NCBI RefSeq assembly: GCF_008080435.1
Contig: NZ_VRKN01000005.1
Coordinates: 62,001 to 126,000 of the forward strand
DNA from: Enterobacter asburiae
Lineage (GTDB): Bacteria; Pseudomonadota; Gammaproteobacteria; Enterobacterales; Enterobacteriaceae
Direction: 5' to 3'
Length of the DNA: 64,000 bases
A program made the position numbers and the translations under genes. Below the pieces are notes generated by a model. The model worked only from the letters and a program-made list of their open reading frames with translations, ran no database searches and had not been told where the DNA came from. Below are positions 20,989 through 34,351 of this stretch, piece by piece. Position 1 is the first letter of the stretch. The number at the start of each line of letters is the position of its first letter.

Positions 20989-21543
20989 TTAGTTACTCTT
21001 CTTCTGTGCCGGGGCCTGGCCTTTGCCTTTGTCCTGCAGCTGTGACGGAACCAGTACGGTAGTGACGCGTTTGCCTTTCTCGCTGGAGGCCTGCATTTTC
21101 TGCTCTTTCACCAGATAGGTGATCTGGTCGCCGGTAATATTGCTGTCCAGCTGTTCCAGATACGCTTTTCCGGTCAGGATGACCAGGTCCTTCGCCAGCT
21201 CATAGTGCATATGCGTGGCGTGGCCTTTCACCGGCTTGCCGTTGTCCTGCATCTGGTAGAAGGTTGCCGGGTTGCCGTAACCATCAATGATCTCTTTGCC
21301 CTGCTCGCCACCCGGACGGGTAACGACCACTTTGTCGGCGTTAATTTTGATGGTGCCCTGAGTCATGACAACGTTACCCGTGAAGGTGACGACGTTACCC
21401 TGCATATCGAGAGACTGGGTATCGGACTCGATATGGATCGGTTGGTCGGTATCGCCCGTTACAGCAAGCGCGGGGAGACTGGTCGCCAGCATCGCGCTGG
21501 CGATAATTACTTTAAGGCTGAGTTTGTTTGTTTTGAATTTCAT
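20989..21543 (-). CDS. lptA: LPS transport periplasmic protein LptA
   Basis: This 184-residue periplasmic protein bridges LptC and LptD by polymerising through its beta-jellyroll (OstA fold). A signal peptide of about 27 residues ends SLPALA before VTGDTDQP. Core motifs QGNVVTFTGNV and GTIKINADKVVVTRPGG are seen. ATG 21541-21543 (MKFKTNKLS) matches E. coli and gives a 32-bp overlap with the end of lptC. A start seven codons further upstream is less likely. Confidence 0.97.
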   Translation of the reverse strand: MKFKTNKLSLKVIIASAMLATSLPALAVTGDTDQPIHIESDTQSLDMQGNVVTFTGNVVMTQGTIKINADKVVVTRPGGEQGKEIIDGYGNPATFYQMQDNGKPVKGHATHMHYELAKDLVILTGKAYLEQLDSNITGDQITYLVKEQKMQASSEKGKRVTTVLVPSQLQDKGKGQAPAQKKSN

Positions 21544-22087
21544 AGGAGGTTCTAACCTTTTCAATCAGCTCGGCGTTTTTGCTGCGTAAGTTCCCGCGCA
21601 TTCTCAAACCGCTGGAATTAAATGTTGTGCCATACAGTGTGACCAGATCCTGCGAGGTCACGTCCTGGGTTACCAGGTTAATCTGGGCATTATCCGTCGT
21701 AATTTTTCGCAATTGCGAGTCAGCGGTCAGGGCGTTGACTTCAACATGTCCATACAGATAAAGCATACGGTCATTTGTCAGTTTTGCCCGGTCTGACTTA
21801 ATTGACCACGTCGGCACTTTGTCCTTATCAAATGTGGTCATGACAGGCTGGGTAAACCACGAAACACCGTCATCTGAAAAATATTCAACATGCTGGGCAA
21901 TCAGGCGATAGTTCAGCGCGCCTTCCGGGCTGTAGACCACGGTGTCGCTGTGATCGCTTTCATAGGTTGGATCGTTATTGTTGACCACTTGCGTTTGCGT
22001 ATCGTCGCGATCGGCAAGGTTCACGCCAATCAATACCAGGGCGACAAGCGAAAGCAAAATGATAATCCAACGTCTGGTTTTACTCAT
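21512..22087 (-). CDS. lptC: LPS export protein LptC
   Basis: This 191-residue bitopic inner-membrane protein receives LPS from LptB2FG and passes it to LptA. An N-terminal membrane helix spans about residues 7-25. A periplasmic jellyroll domain follows. The ATG overlaps the kdsC stop by four bases, and the 3' end overlaps lptA by 32 bp, so translation of the three is likely coupled. Confidence 0.97.
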   Translation of the reverse strand: MSKTRRWIIILLSLVALVLIGVNLADRDDTQTQVVNNNDPTYESDHSDTVVYSPEGALNYRLIAQHVEYFSDDGVSWFTQPVMTTFDKDKVPTWSIKSDRAKLTNDRMLYLYGHVEVNALTADSQLRKITTDNAQINLVTQDVTSQDLVTLYGTTFNSSGLRMRGNLRSKNAELIEKVRTSYEIQNKQTQP

Positions 22088-22650
22088 ATCGATTGCCCTT
22101 TGGCCTCATCAAGCTTGCCCTGCGCCAGCAAAAGCAGATCGCAGACTTCACGTACGGCGCCACGGCCCCCGTTAATATGGGTAACGTAGTCAGCGCGCGG
22201 GATCAGCAGCGGATGCGCATCGGCAACGGCGATGCTCAGCCCGACTTCAGCCATCACGGGCCAGTCAATCAGATCGTCCCCGACGTAGGCCACGTTTTCC
22301 GGTGCGATAGCCAGTTTGCCCAGTAAATCATTAAACGCCGCCATCTTATCGGATTGACCCTGATACAGATGGGTAATTCCTAAGGTTTCACAGCGGTCTT
22401 CTACCAGTTTAGCCTTTCGCCCGGTGATGATAGCCACCTCAATACCCGAGGTGAGCGCACAGCGGATACCGTAGCCGTCGCGAACGTTAAACGCTTTCAG
22501 CTCTTCACCATTATTGCCCATGTAAATCAGGCCATCGGAGAGTACCCCATCCACATCCAGGATGAGCAGACGAATGTTTTCCGCCTTTGCCATCATCTGG
22601 GTACTCACCGGACCATAACAGGTTGCAAGGGATGCACCCGCATTACTCAT
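22084..22650 (-). CDS. kdsC: 3-deoxy-D-manno-octulosonate 8-phosphate phosphatase KdsC
   Basis: This 188-residue HAD-family phosphatase releases Kdo from Kdo 8-phosphate for lipid A-core synthesis. The catalytic motif I is DVDGVLSDG with Asp32 and Asp34. Motif II is AIITGRKA, and motif III/IV lies at YVGDDLIDWPVM. ATG 22648-22650 (MSNAGASLATCYGP) follows an AAGGATAAG ribosome-binding sequence and matches E. coli. An upstream ATG at 22665 would add only MKDKT. It lies 14 bp after kdsD. Confidence 0.97.
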   Translation of the reverse strand: MSNAGASLATCYGPVSTQMMAKAENIRLLILDVDGVLSDGLIYMGNNGEELKAFNVRDGYGIRCALTSGIEVAIITGRKAKLVEDRCETLGITHLYQGQSDKMAAFNDLLGKLAIAPENVAYVGDDLIDWPVMAEVGLSIAVADAHPLLIPRADYVTHINGGRGAVREVCDLLLLAQGKLDEAKGQSI

Positions 22651-22664
22651 TGTCTTATCCTTCA

Positions 22665-23651
22665 TTACACTACGCCTGCGCGCAGCAGATCATGCATATG
22701 TATCACACCCAGCAACTGGTCGCCATCGGCAACCATAACGGAGGTGATATGGCGGGACTGCATCAGGTTCAGCACATCCACTGCCAGCGTACCCGGACGC
22801 ACGCGGATACCGCCCGGCGTCATCACATCGGCAATGCCGAGCGTGCGGACATCTACACCCATGTCGAACACGCGACGCAGGTCGCCATCGGTGAAGATCC
22901 CCTGAATTTTCATCAGATCGTCGCACACGACCGTCATACCCAGATTCTTGCGGGTGATTTCCAGCAGCGCATCACGCAGGGAGGCTTCTTTACTGACGTG
23001 AGGAATCTCATCCCCGGTGTGCATAATATCGTTTACCCGAAGCAGCAGCTTGCGCCCCAGCGCGCCGCCAGGGTGGGAAAGCGCGAAATCTTCCGGCGTA
23101 AAACCACGGGCTTCGAGCAGCGCGACGGCAAGCGCATCACCCATGACCAGCGCGGCGGTGGTACTGGACGTCGGCGCCAGGCCGAGCGGACAGGCCTCCT
23201 TGGGAACTTTCACGCACAGGTGAATATCGGCCGCCCGCGCCATGCTACTTTCCGGACGGCTGGTTATGCAAATAAGCGGCACCTGCAGTCGCTTCAGTAC
23301 CGGGATCAGCGCCAGAATTTCATTGGACTCACCGGAGTTGGACAGCGCGATGACGATATCCTGCGGCGTGACCATACCCAGGTCGCCATGCGCGGCTTCC
23401 CCCGGGTGTACAAAGAAGGAAGAGGTTCCGGTGCTGGCAAACGTTGCCGCCATTTTGCGTCCAATGTGGCCGGACTTACCCATCCCCATCACCACGACTT
23501 TGCCGGCACAGTAGAACATCTTCTCACATGCCAGACTAAAATCCTGATTAATGTACTGATCTAACTGCGCCAGACCTTCACGTTCAATCTCCAGAACGTC
23601 TTTGCCTGCTTTCTGAAAGTCAAAACCCGGCTGCAATTCTATTTGCGACAT
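22665..23651 (-). CDS. kdsD: D-arabinose 5-phosphate isomerase KdsD
   Basis: This 328-residue enzyme interconverts ribulose 5-phosphate and arabinose 5-phosphate, the first step of Kdo synthesis. A SIS sugar-isomerase domain covers about 40-180 with GMGKSGHIGRK and SNSGES. Two CBS domains follow (about 205-328), with VMTPGGIRVRPG and the end HMHDLLRAGVV. ATG 23649-23651 (MSQIELQPGF) matches E. coli. It is 13 bp downstream of yrbG and starts the Kdo/LPS-transport run. Confidence 0.97.
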   Translation of the reverse strand: MSQIELQPGFDFQKAGKDVLEIEREGLAQLDQYINQDFSLACEKMFYCAGKVVVMGMGKSGHIGRKMAATFASTGTSSFFVHPGEAAHGDLGMVTPQDIVIALSNSGESNEILALIPVLKRLQVPLICITSRPESSMARAADIHLCVKVPKEACPLGLAPTSSTTAALVMGDALAVALLEARGFTPEDFALSHPGGALGRKLLLRVNDIMHTGDEIPHVSKEASLRDALLEITRKNLGMTVVCDDLMKIQGIFTDGDLRRVFDMGVDVRTLGIADVMTPGGIRVRPGTLAVDVLNLMQSRHITSVMVADGDQLLGVIHMHDLLRAGVV

Positions 23652-23664
23652 AATGCGTTTCCGT

Positions 23665-24642
23665 TTACCCAGAGAGAAGAGGCGAGAGCCAGTACAGCAT
23701 CGCCATCCATACGATAAATCCACCCGTCAGCAGCGCGCCTGCGCCTTTGCCGATCTGTCGTTGCCGCCGCCAGCAGAGCAGGGCAAATATCACGCTGACC
23801 AATAACATCACGCCGTAGTCGCGTGAGAACGCCAGGGGATTAAAGGGCCCTGGCGTAATCAGGGCCGGCAGACCCATCACAATGGCGATATTAAAAATGT
23901 TAGAACCGATGATATTACCAATGGCAATGTCATCCTCACCTTTACGTGCCCCCGCAATGGCCGTGGCCAGCTCGGGCAGGCTGGTACCGATGGCAATCAC
24001 CGTCAGACCAATAGTCAGTTCACTGATGGCGAAATAGTTCGCCAGCACCGTCGCGTTATCCACGACCATGCGCGTTGCCATCGGCATGATGATTAGCGCA
24101 ACGCCAAGCCAGAGCAGGGCAACAGGCAGCGTGCCTTCTCGCGGAAGTTCAGCGACCTGTTCACGCGTGAGGCTATCCTGGCCCTGCTTCTCAGCCAGAC
24201 GGGCGATTTTAACACTATACAGCAGCCAAATGACGGCCAGCGCCAACAAGAAAATGCCGTCGCTGTAGCTCAGTACACCATCGTAAAATACGCAGCCTGC
24301 CAGCAGGCTTACGATTAACATTAGCGGCAATTCACGGCGCAGAACATCAGAATGCACGCGAAATGGATGGAGCAGGGCGGCCAGTCCTAAAATCAAGAGT
24401 ATATTGACGATGTTAGAGCCAATCGCGGTGCCTACTGCCAGGTCTAACTGACCATGCAGCGATGCCGAGACAGAGACGATGATTTCAGGAAGTGACGTTC
24501 CAACACTGACAACGGTCATCCCGATGACGACAGGCGGTACGCCCGTCAGGCGACACAGGATAGATGCAGCAAACACTAAACGGTCAGCACTGTAGACTAC
24601 CAAGAGTAAACCAATTATTAACAGTGCTGTTGCTAAAAGCAT
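23665..24642 (-). CDS. yrbG: YrbG, inner-membrane calcium/sodium exchanger-like protein
   Basis: This 325-residue protein of the CaCA superfamily has two repeats of about five helices each. The alpha-repeat motifs VSVGTSLPEIIVS (first half) and IAIGTSLPELATAIAG with GNIIGSNIFNI (second half) are present. The physiological ion is not established in enterics. ATG 24640-24642 (MLLATALLIIGLLL) matches E. coli, although in-frame ATGs further upstream exist. It is divergent from mlaF, with a 227-bp shared promoter region. Confidence 0.94.
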   Translation of the reverse strand: MLLATALLIIGLLLVVYSADRLVFAASILCRLTGVPPVVIGMTVVSVGTSLPEIIVSVSASLHGQLDLAVGTAIGSNIVNILLILGLAALLHPFRVHSDVLRRELPLMLIVSLLAGCVFYDGVLSYSDGIFLLALAVIWLLYSVKIARLAEKQGQDSLTREQVAELPREGTLPVALLWLGVALIIMPMATRMVVDNATVLANYFAISELTIGLTVIAIGTSLPELATAIAGARKGEDDIAIGNIIGSNIFNIAIVMGLPALITPGPFNPLAFSRDYGVMLLVSVIFALLCWRRQRQIGKGAGALLTGGFIVWMAMLYWLSPLLSG

Positions 24643-24869
24643 CAAAAGTCCTTTCTTCAGGTATACTCGTCGGTCCATCGCGCGGGAATGGCTGGACTGC
24701 ATACAGTCTGAGGCGTAACGAATTCCTAATTTTGACTTTATGCGCCGGAAAAGTAAAACAAATGCCAGCTTTCGCTAACCTCAACGGCTATTATTCTGTA
24801 AAAATGCGGAGTTGAGGGCTGATTCAGGCGGCATGCCTTAACGTGAGCAGGGTAATAAAGGAACCATAA

Positions 24870-26472
<1,603 letters not shown>

Positions 26473-26476
26473 GTTC

Positions 26477-27025
26477 ATGCAAACGAGAAAAAATGAAATT
26501 TGGGTCGGTGTATTCCTGCTTCTGGCGCTGCTGGCCGCGCTGTTTATCTGCCTGAGAGCGGCGGATATCACGTCTGTGCGCACCGAGCCGACGTATCGCA
26601 TCTATGCCACCTTCGATAATATCGGCGGGCTGAAGGCGCGTTCACCGGTCCGTATCGGCGGCGTGGTGATCGGTCGCGTATCTGACATTACGCTTGATGA
26701 GAAAACCTATCTGCCACGCGTCGCGATGGATATCGAAGAGCGTTATAACCATATTCCGGACACCAGTTCCCTTTCTATCCGTACTTCCGGCCTGCTGGGC
26801 GAACAATATCTGGCGCTTAACGTCGGCTTTGAAGACCCCGAGCTGGGAACGACTATCCTTAAAGACGGTAGCGTCATTCAGGATACGAAATCCGCGATGG
26901 TTCTGGAGGATATGATTGGTCAGTTCCTTTACAGCAGTAAAGGGGATGAGAAAAAATCCGACGCTGCCCCTGCGCAGAGCGAAGGTCATACCGACGTCGC
27001 ACCGACACCTGGTGCTGCGAATTAA
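26477..27025 (+). CDS. mlaD: Phospholipid transport MCE protein MlaD
   Basis: This 182-residue protein has one N-terminal membrane helix (about 7-27) and one periplasmic MCE domain. MlaD hexamers form the pore through which lipid enters MlaE. The MCE core reads ATFDNIGGLKARSPVRIGGVVIG, shown here only as its landmarks FDNIGGL and IGGVVIG. A polar, Ala/Pro-rich tail follows. The start at 26477 (MQTRKNEIWVG) matches E. coli. Confidence 0.96.
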   Translation: MQTRKNEIWVGVFLLLALLAALFICLRAADITSVRTEPTYRIYATFDNIGGLKARSPVRIGGVVIGRVSDITLDEKTYLPRVAMDIEERYNHIPDTSSLSIRTSGLLGEQYLALNVGFEDPELGTTILKDGSVIQDTKSAMVLEDMIGQFLYSSKGDEKKSDAAPAQSEGHTDVAPTPGAAN

Positions 27026-27043
27026 TTTCAGGAGAAGTCATTC

Positions 27044-27679
27044 ATGTTTAAACGACTGTTAATGGTTGCCATGCTGGTCATCGCCCCTCTTACCGCCGCC
27101 CACGCTGCGGATCAGAGTAACCCGTACAAACTGATGGACGAAGCGGCGAAGAAGACCTTCGACCGTCTTACAAACGAACAGCCTAAAATTCGTGCTAATC
27201 CTGATTATCTGCGTGATGTCGTTGACCAGGAGCTGCTGCCGTACGTGCAGATTAAATATGCGGGTGCGCTGGTGCTGGGACGTTATTACAAAGACGCGAC
27301 CCCTGCGCAGCGAGATGCCTACTTTGCCGCGTTCCGTGAATACCTGAAACAGGCTTATGGCCAGGCGCTGGCGATGTACCATGGCCAGACCTATCAGATT
27401 GCACCTGAGCAGCCGCTGGGCGATGCGACCATCGTGCCTATCCGTGTGACGATCAACGATCCTAACGGTCGTCCGCCGGTTCGTCTGGATTTCCAGTGGC
27501 GTAAAAACAGCCAGACCGGTCACTGGCAGGCGTATGACATGATTGCCGAAGGGGTAAGCATGATCACCACCAAACAGAACGAATGGAGCGACCTGCTGCG
27601 CACCAAAGGCATTGATGGCCTGACCGCACAGCTGCAGTCTATCTCTCGTCAGAAAATTAGCCTGGATGAGAAGAAGTAA
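27044..27679 (+). CDS. mlaC: Periplasmic phospholipid-binding protein MlaC
   Basis: This 211-residue soluble carrier shuttles phospholipid between MlaA-OmpC and MlaFEDB. A signal peptide ends LTAAHA at residue 21. The mature protein starts [14 protein letters not shown], typical of the MlaC (Ttg2D) family. Its stop codon shares a base with the mlaB ATG (TAATG). Confidence 0.97.
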   Translation: MFKRLLMVAMLVIAPLTAAHAADQSNPYKLMDEAAKKTFDRLTNEQPKIRANPDYLRDVVDQELLPYVQIKYAGALVLGRYYKDATPAQRDAYFAAFREYLKQAYGQALAMYHGQTYQIAPEQPLGDATIVPIRVTINDPNGRPPVRLDFQWRKNSQTGHWQAYDMIAEGVSMITTKQNEWSDLLRTKGIDGLTAQLQSISRQKISLDEKK

Positions 27680-27972
27680 TGTCGCAGCAACTCAGCTGGT
27701 CGCGTGAAGGTGAGACATTAAAGCTGTCCGGTGAACTGGATCAGGATCTGCTGAATCCACTGTGGGACAAACGCCATGAAGCGATGCAGGGCGTGACGCT
27801 TATCGACTTAACCGACGTCACGCGGGTGGATACGGCGGGTGTTGCGCTGCTTGCCCATCTGGTTGCTGTAGGGAAAAAGCAGGGGGCTAGCGTCACGCTT
27901 CACGGCGCGAGCGATAATGTCGTTACTCTCGCGCAGCTCTACAATCTCCCTCAGGACGTACTGCCTCGTTAA
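27679..27972 (+). CDS. mlaB: STAS-domain protein MlaB
   Basis: This 97-residue cytoplasmic STAS protein stabilises MlaF and supports its activity. The STAS landmark VTRVDTAGVALLAHL contains the conserved Asp-Thr at the helix start. Translation is coupled to mlaC. A hairpin with a T-run follows at 27997-28026. Confidence 0.96.
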   Translation: MSQQLSWSREGETLKLSGELDQDLLNPLWDKRHEAMQGVTLIDLTDVTRVDTAGVALLAHLVAVGKKQGASVTLHGASDNVVTLAQLYNLPQDVLPR

Positions 27973-27996
27973 TATTTTCAGTGCGTTACTTCCGAA

Positions 27997-28027
27997 AGCC
28001 CTGACAGTTTCATCGTCGGGGCTTTTT
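27997..28027 (+). terminator. Intrinsic terminator after mlaB
   Basis: The stem AGCCCTGAC / GTCGGGGCT with a nine-base loop is followed by TTTT. It ends the mlaFEDCB transcript before ibaG. Confidence 0.75.
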
Positions 28028-28098
28028 GCTTGTTTAAGACAACGCCACTTTGCTCTAAGATGTTGGGCTTGTTTTCACTATCAGATGATTAAGAGCCC

Positions 28099-28353
28099 AT
28101 GGAAAATCATGAAATCCAGACAGTGCTGATGAATGCACTCTCCCTTCAGGAAGCCCACGTCACTGGCGATGGTAGTCACTTCCAGGTTATTGCTGTGGGT
28201 GAGATGTTCGACGGTATGAGCCGTGTGAAGAAACAGCAGGCTGTGTACGCGCCGCTGATGGAATATATTGCGGATAACCGCATCCACGCCCTGTCGATTA
28301 AAGCGTTCACCCCGCAAGAGTGGGCACGCGATCGCAAACTAAACGGTTTTTGA
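28099..28353 (+). CDS. ibaG: BolA-family protein IbaG
   Basis: This 84-residue acid-stress protein of the BolA family can bind iron-sulfur clusters with Grx4. The conserved BolA features include [17 protein letters not shown] and the C-terminal [14 protein letters not shown]. It is 50 bp upstream of murA and is probably transcribed with it, as in E. coli. Confidence 0.95.
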   Translation: MENHEIQTVLMNALSLQEAHVTGDGSHFQVIAVGEMFDGMSRVKKQQAVYAPLMEYIADNRIHALSIKAFTPQEWARDRKLNGF

Positions 28354-28358
28354 GCTGA

Positions 28359-29663
<1,305 letters not shown>

Positions 29664-29669
29664 TCGTTC

Positions 29670-29707
29670 CGGCAGCCCCCTGCCAGCAATGACCGGGGGG
29701 TTGCTGT
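29670..29707 (+). terminator. GC-rich hairpin after murA
   Basis: CAGCCCCC and GGGGGGTTGCTG form a stem 7 bases past the murA stop. Only short T stretches follow, so termination is likely inefficient or assisted. Confidence 0.4.
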
Positions 29708-29725
29708 TCCTGTCAAAAAAAAGCG

Positions 29726-30013
29726 TTATTCCTTCGGTTCTTTCTTTGCCTTTCTCTGGCGAATCATGCGCGTTCTGTCGATAAACTCATGGGTAATGGG
29801 ATCGTGGTAGCGTGAAGGCCAAATTACCCACGGATGCGTATCCAGCGCCATCGCGATAATTAATTCTCCCTTGGGCCAGGGGCGGGTGAGGGCATTTGCC
29901 AGGGTTGAAGAGCTCAGTCCATGGCGGCGGGACTCTGCTGCCAGTGAAGTGCCTCTTTTGCGCAGTGCGGCAATAATATCAGCCGTGTGCCAGTCGATAA
30001 ATTTCGTATCCAT
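29726..30013 (-). CDS. sfsB: SfsB (Nlp), Ner-like DNA-binding protein
   Basis: This 95-residue protein resembles E. coli SfsB/Nlp, a homologue of the Mu Ner repressor that affects maltose-gene expression when overproduced. The helix-turn-helix lies in GTSLAAESRRHGLSSSTLANAL, of which the landmarks are LAAESRRHG and SSTLANAL. The C-terminal WVIWPSRYHDP is conserved. It stands alone between murA and ispB. Confidence 0.92.
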   Translation of the reverse strand: MDTKFIDWHTADIIAALRKRGTSLAAESRRHGLSSSTLANALTRPWPKGELIIAMALDTHPWVIWPSRYHDPITHEFIDRTRMIRQRKAKKEPKE

Positions 30014-30207
30014 AACGCTGTCCTTAAGTTCGGATTCACCTACGCCGTTTCTTCTGAAACGACGAGGTTACTATACCCATTTCAAACTCTTGTTCTAAAA
30101 AGTTCGCGTTACTTGAAGGGATATTCAGAATAAGACACGCCTTTATTCATGCGGTCTCTAAGCCGATGAATTTACATGAACGCGTAGTTTAAAGGAGTGT
30201 ACTGGAA

Positions 30208-30231
30208 TCTCCCCGCCATGGTCGCGGGGAG
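30208..30231 (-). terminator. Hairpin downstream of ispB
   Basis: The stem CTCCCCGC / GCGGGGAG (30209-30216 with 30224-30231) lies 14 bases beyond the ispB stop on its strand. It lacks a strong T-run and is a probable weak terminator. Confidence 0.45.
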
Positions 30232-30244
30232 AAACAAGGGGGAT

Positions 30245-31216
30245 TTAACGGTCGCGCTGAACGGCGATGTGGGCAAGACCAATCAGTGCCTCGCGCCACG
30301 GGCTGTCGGGAATAACCTGGAGAGCTTCGATGGCTTTGTCGGCTTCTTCTTCCGCACGCTGACGCGTCCATTCCAGCGATCCGCAGATAGCCATGGTTTC
30401 CAGCACAGGTTCCAGAAGATGGCGGCCATTTCCCTGCTCGATCGCTTCGCGGATCATTTTCGCCTGGTCGGCCGTTCCGTTGCGCATAGCATGGAGCAGC
30501 GGCAGGGTCGGTTTGCCTTCGTTCAGGTCATCGCCCACGTTTTTGCCGAGCGTCTCCCCGTCCGCACTGTAGTCCAGTAAATCATCAATCAGCTGGAATG
30601 CCGTGCCCAGATAGCGGCCATAGTCCTGCAGGCCTTTTTCTTGTGCTTCGGTACAGTCAGCCAGAATGCCGGAACACTGGGCAGCCGCTTCAAACAGGCG
30701 TGCGGTTTTGCTGTAGATCACGCGCATGTAGTTTTCTTCGGTGATGTCAGGGTCGTTGACGTTCATCAACTGCAGCACTTCACCTTCAGCAATAACGTTT
30801 ACGGCTTCGGACATCACTTCCAGCACTTTCAGAGAGCCCAGACTGGTCATCATCTGGAAGGCGCGGGTATAGATAAAATCCCCCACCAGTACGCTGGCTG
30901 CGTTCCCGAAAGCGGCGTTTGCCGTGGCTTTGCCACGACGCATATCCGATTCATCCACCACATCGTCGTGCAGAAGCGTCGCCGTGTGAATAAATTCGAT
31001 GAGCGCTGCGATAGTGATGTGAGCATTTCCCTGATAGCCAACGGCTCTGGCAGCCAGAATGGCGATCATCGGACGAATGCGTTTACCGCCGCCGCTGACG
31101 ATGTAATAGCCCAACTGATTGATCAGCTGAACGTCAGAGTTGAGTTGCTCCAGGATTGCTGCATTCACACCCGCCATATCTTGCGCGGTTAACTCGTTGA
31201 TTTTTTCTAAATTCAT
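30245..31216 (-). CDS. ispB: Octaprenyl diphosphate synthase IspB
   Basis: This 323-residue trans-prenyltransferase makes the C40 side chain of ubiquinone and menaquinone. The first Asp-rich motif DDVVD is at residues 84-88. The second is QLIDDLLD near 208-215. GGGKRIRP binds isopentenyl diphosphate. It is divergent from rplU across a 257-bp gap. The final quinone steps encoded by ubiTUV lie at the far end of the window. Confidence 0.97.
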   Translation of the reverse strand: MNLEKINELTAQDMAGVNAAILEQLNSDVQLINQLGYYIVSGGGKRIRPMIAILAARAVGYQGNAHITIAALIEFIHTATLLHDDVVDESDMRRGKATANAAFGNAASVLVGDFIYTRAFQMMTSLGSLKVLEVMSEAVNVIAEGEVLQLMNVNDPDITEENYMRVIYSKTARLFEAAAQCSGILADCTEAQEKGLQDYGRYLGTAFQLIDDLLDYSADGETLGKNVGDDLNEGKPTLPLLHAMRNGTADQAKMIREAIEQGNGRHLLEPVLETMAICGSLEWTRQRAEEEADKAIEALQVIPDSPWREALIGLAHIAVQRDR

Positions 31217-31374
31217 CGCAAAAGCCGGGCTTTTTATCCTGTTGATCCCATTTTAAATGGGGTAACGAAGGGTTTCGGTTTATCAATAGTAGTGCTGATT
31301 GTACTGAAAAAACGGCACAGATAAACGTTACCGTACGTGTTGTGTTTTTTTTCTTCATGTATTGACGGTAGCAC

Positions 31375-31403
31375 TTGTCAAAGGCTCGCGTTTTGCGTAA
31401 TAT
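31375..31403 (+). promoter_or_regulatory. Sigma-70 promoter for rplU-rpmA
   Basis: TTGTCA at 31375-31380 and TAATAT at 31398-31403 are separated by 17 bases, close to consensus. Transcription would begin near 31410, about 64 bases before rplU. Confidence 0.8.
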
Positions 31404-31419
31404 TCGCGCCCTATTGTGA

Positions 31420-31785
<366 letters not shown>

Positions 31786-31804
31786 GACCTGAGGAGAGAT
31801 TTAA

Positions 31805-32062
<258 letters not shown>

Positions 32063-32087
32063 GGTTTTCTCGGTCCGGTAACGGATT

Positions 32088-32117
32088 AAAGCCCCGCAAC
32101 CTGTTGCGGGGCTTTTT
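32088..32117 (+). terminator. Intrinsic terminator after rpmA
   Basis: GCCCCGCAAC pairs with GTTGCGGGGC around a two-base loop, followed by TTTTT. It separates the ribosomal pair from yhbE. Confidence 0.85.
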
Positions 32118-32158
32118 ACATTGGAAACCCGGTAATTTTTTCTGTAGGGAAAACGGGC

Positions 32159-33124
32159 ATGAAGCAGCAGGCCGGCATGGGTATTCTTTTGGCGCTCACC
32201 ACCGCAATGTGCTGGGGTGCGTTGCCAATTGCAATGAAGCAGGTACTGGAAGTGATGGAGCCACCTACGGTGGTCTTTTATCGCTTTCTGATGGCAAGCA
32301 TCGGCCTCGGGGCCATTCTGGCTATCAAAGGTAAGCTTCCACCCTTGCGGCTCTTCCGTAAACCGCGCTGGCTGGTATTGCTGGCTATCGCGACGGGCGG
32401 TCTGTTCGGTAACTTCATCCTGTTCAGCTCTTCCCTGCAATATCTCAGCCCCACGGCGTCGCAGGTGATAGGTCAGCTTTCACCGGTGGGCATGATGGTC
32501 GCCAGCGTCTTTATCCTCAAGGAGAAGATGCGCGGTACGCAGATTATCGGGGCGAGCATGCTGTTGTGCGGTCTGGTGATGTTTTTCAACACCAGTCTGA
32601 TAGAGATTTTTACCCGCCTGACGGATTACACATGGGGTGTAATTTTTGGTGTGGGAGCAGCAACGGTCTGGGTGAGCTATGGCGTCGCGCAAAAGGTGTT
32701 ATTGCGTCGACTTGCCTCACAGCAGATCCTCTTTTTACTGTACACTTTATGTACAGTAGCATTGCTGCCATTAGCAAAGCCGGGCGTGATTACCCAGCTT
32801 AGCGACTGGCAACTGGCGTGCCTCATTTTTTGTGGGCTGAACACGCTGGTCGGTTATGGCGCGCTGGCCGAAGCGATGGCGCGCTGGCAGGCAGCACAGG
32901 TGAGCGCGTTAATTACGCTTACTCCGCTGTTTACGCTGTTATTTTCAGATTTGTTATCAATGGCCTGGCCCGATGTCTTCGTCAGACCGATGCTCAACCT
33001 GTTGGGTTATCTCGGTGCGTTTGTCGTGGTTGCGGGCGCGATGTATTCCGCCATTGGTCATCGTCTTTGGGGACGTTGGCGCAAAAATGAAGCGGTTGTA
33101 GTAGTCCCCCGCTCAGGCGAATGA
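32159..33124 (+). CDS. yhbE: YhbE, DMT-superfamily (EamA) inner-membrane transporter
   Basis: This 321-residue protein has about ten membrane helices arranged as two EamA repeats (about 1-145 and 155-295). The first repeat has TPTVVFYRF-type sequence (PPTVVFYRFLMAS). The substrate is unknown. It lies 15 bp upstream of obgE and is likely co-transcribed with it, as in E. coli. Confidence 0.94.
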   Translation: MKQQAGMGILLALTTAMCWGALPIAMKQVLEVMEPPTVVFYRFLMASIGLGAILAIKGKLPPLRLFRKPRWLVLLAIATGGLFGNFILFSSSLQYLSPTASQVIGQLSPVGMMVASVFILKEKMRGTQIIGASMLLCGLVMFFNTSLIEIFTRLTDYTWGVIFGVGAATVWVSYGVAQKVLLRRLASQQILFLLYTLCTVALLPLAKPGVITQLSDWQLACLIFCGLNTLVGYGALAEAMARWQAAQVSALITLTPLFTLLFSDLLSMAWPDVFVRPMLNLLGYLGAFVVVAGAMYSAIGHRLWGRWRKNEAVVVVPRSGE

Positions 33125-34315
<1,191 letters not shown>

Positions 34316-34324
34316 TATCTGTCC

Positions 34325-34351
34325 AAAGCCCCCATTATGGGGGCTTTTTTT
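34325..34351. terminator. Bidirectional terminator between obgE and basS
   Basis: AGCCCCC / GGGGGCT with an ATTAT loop is followed by seven T residues on the plus strand and has a short AAA on the other side. It serves obgE and lies against the convergent end of basS, whose stop codon is at 34350. Confidence 0.85.
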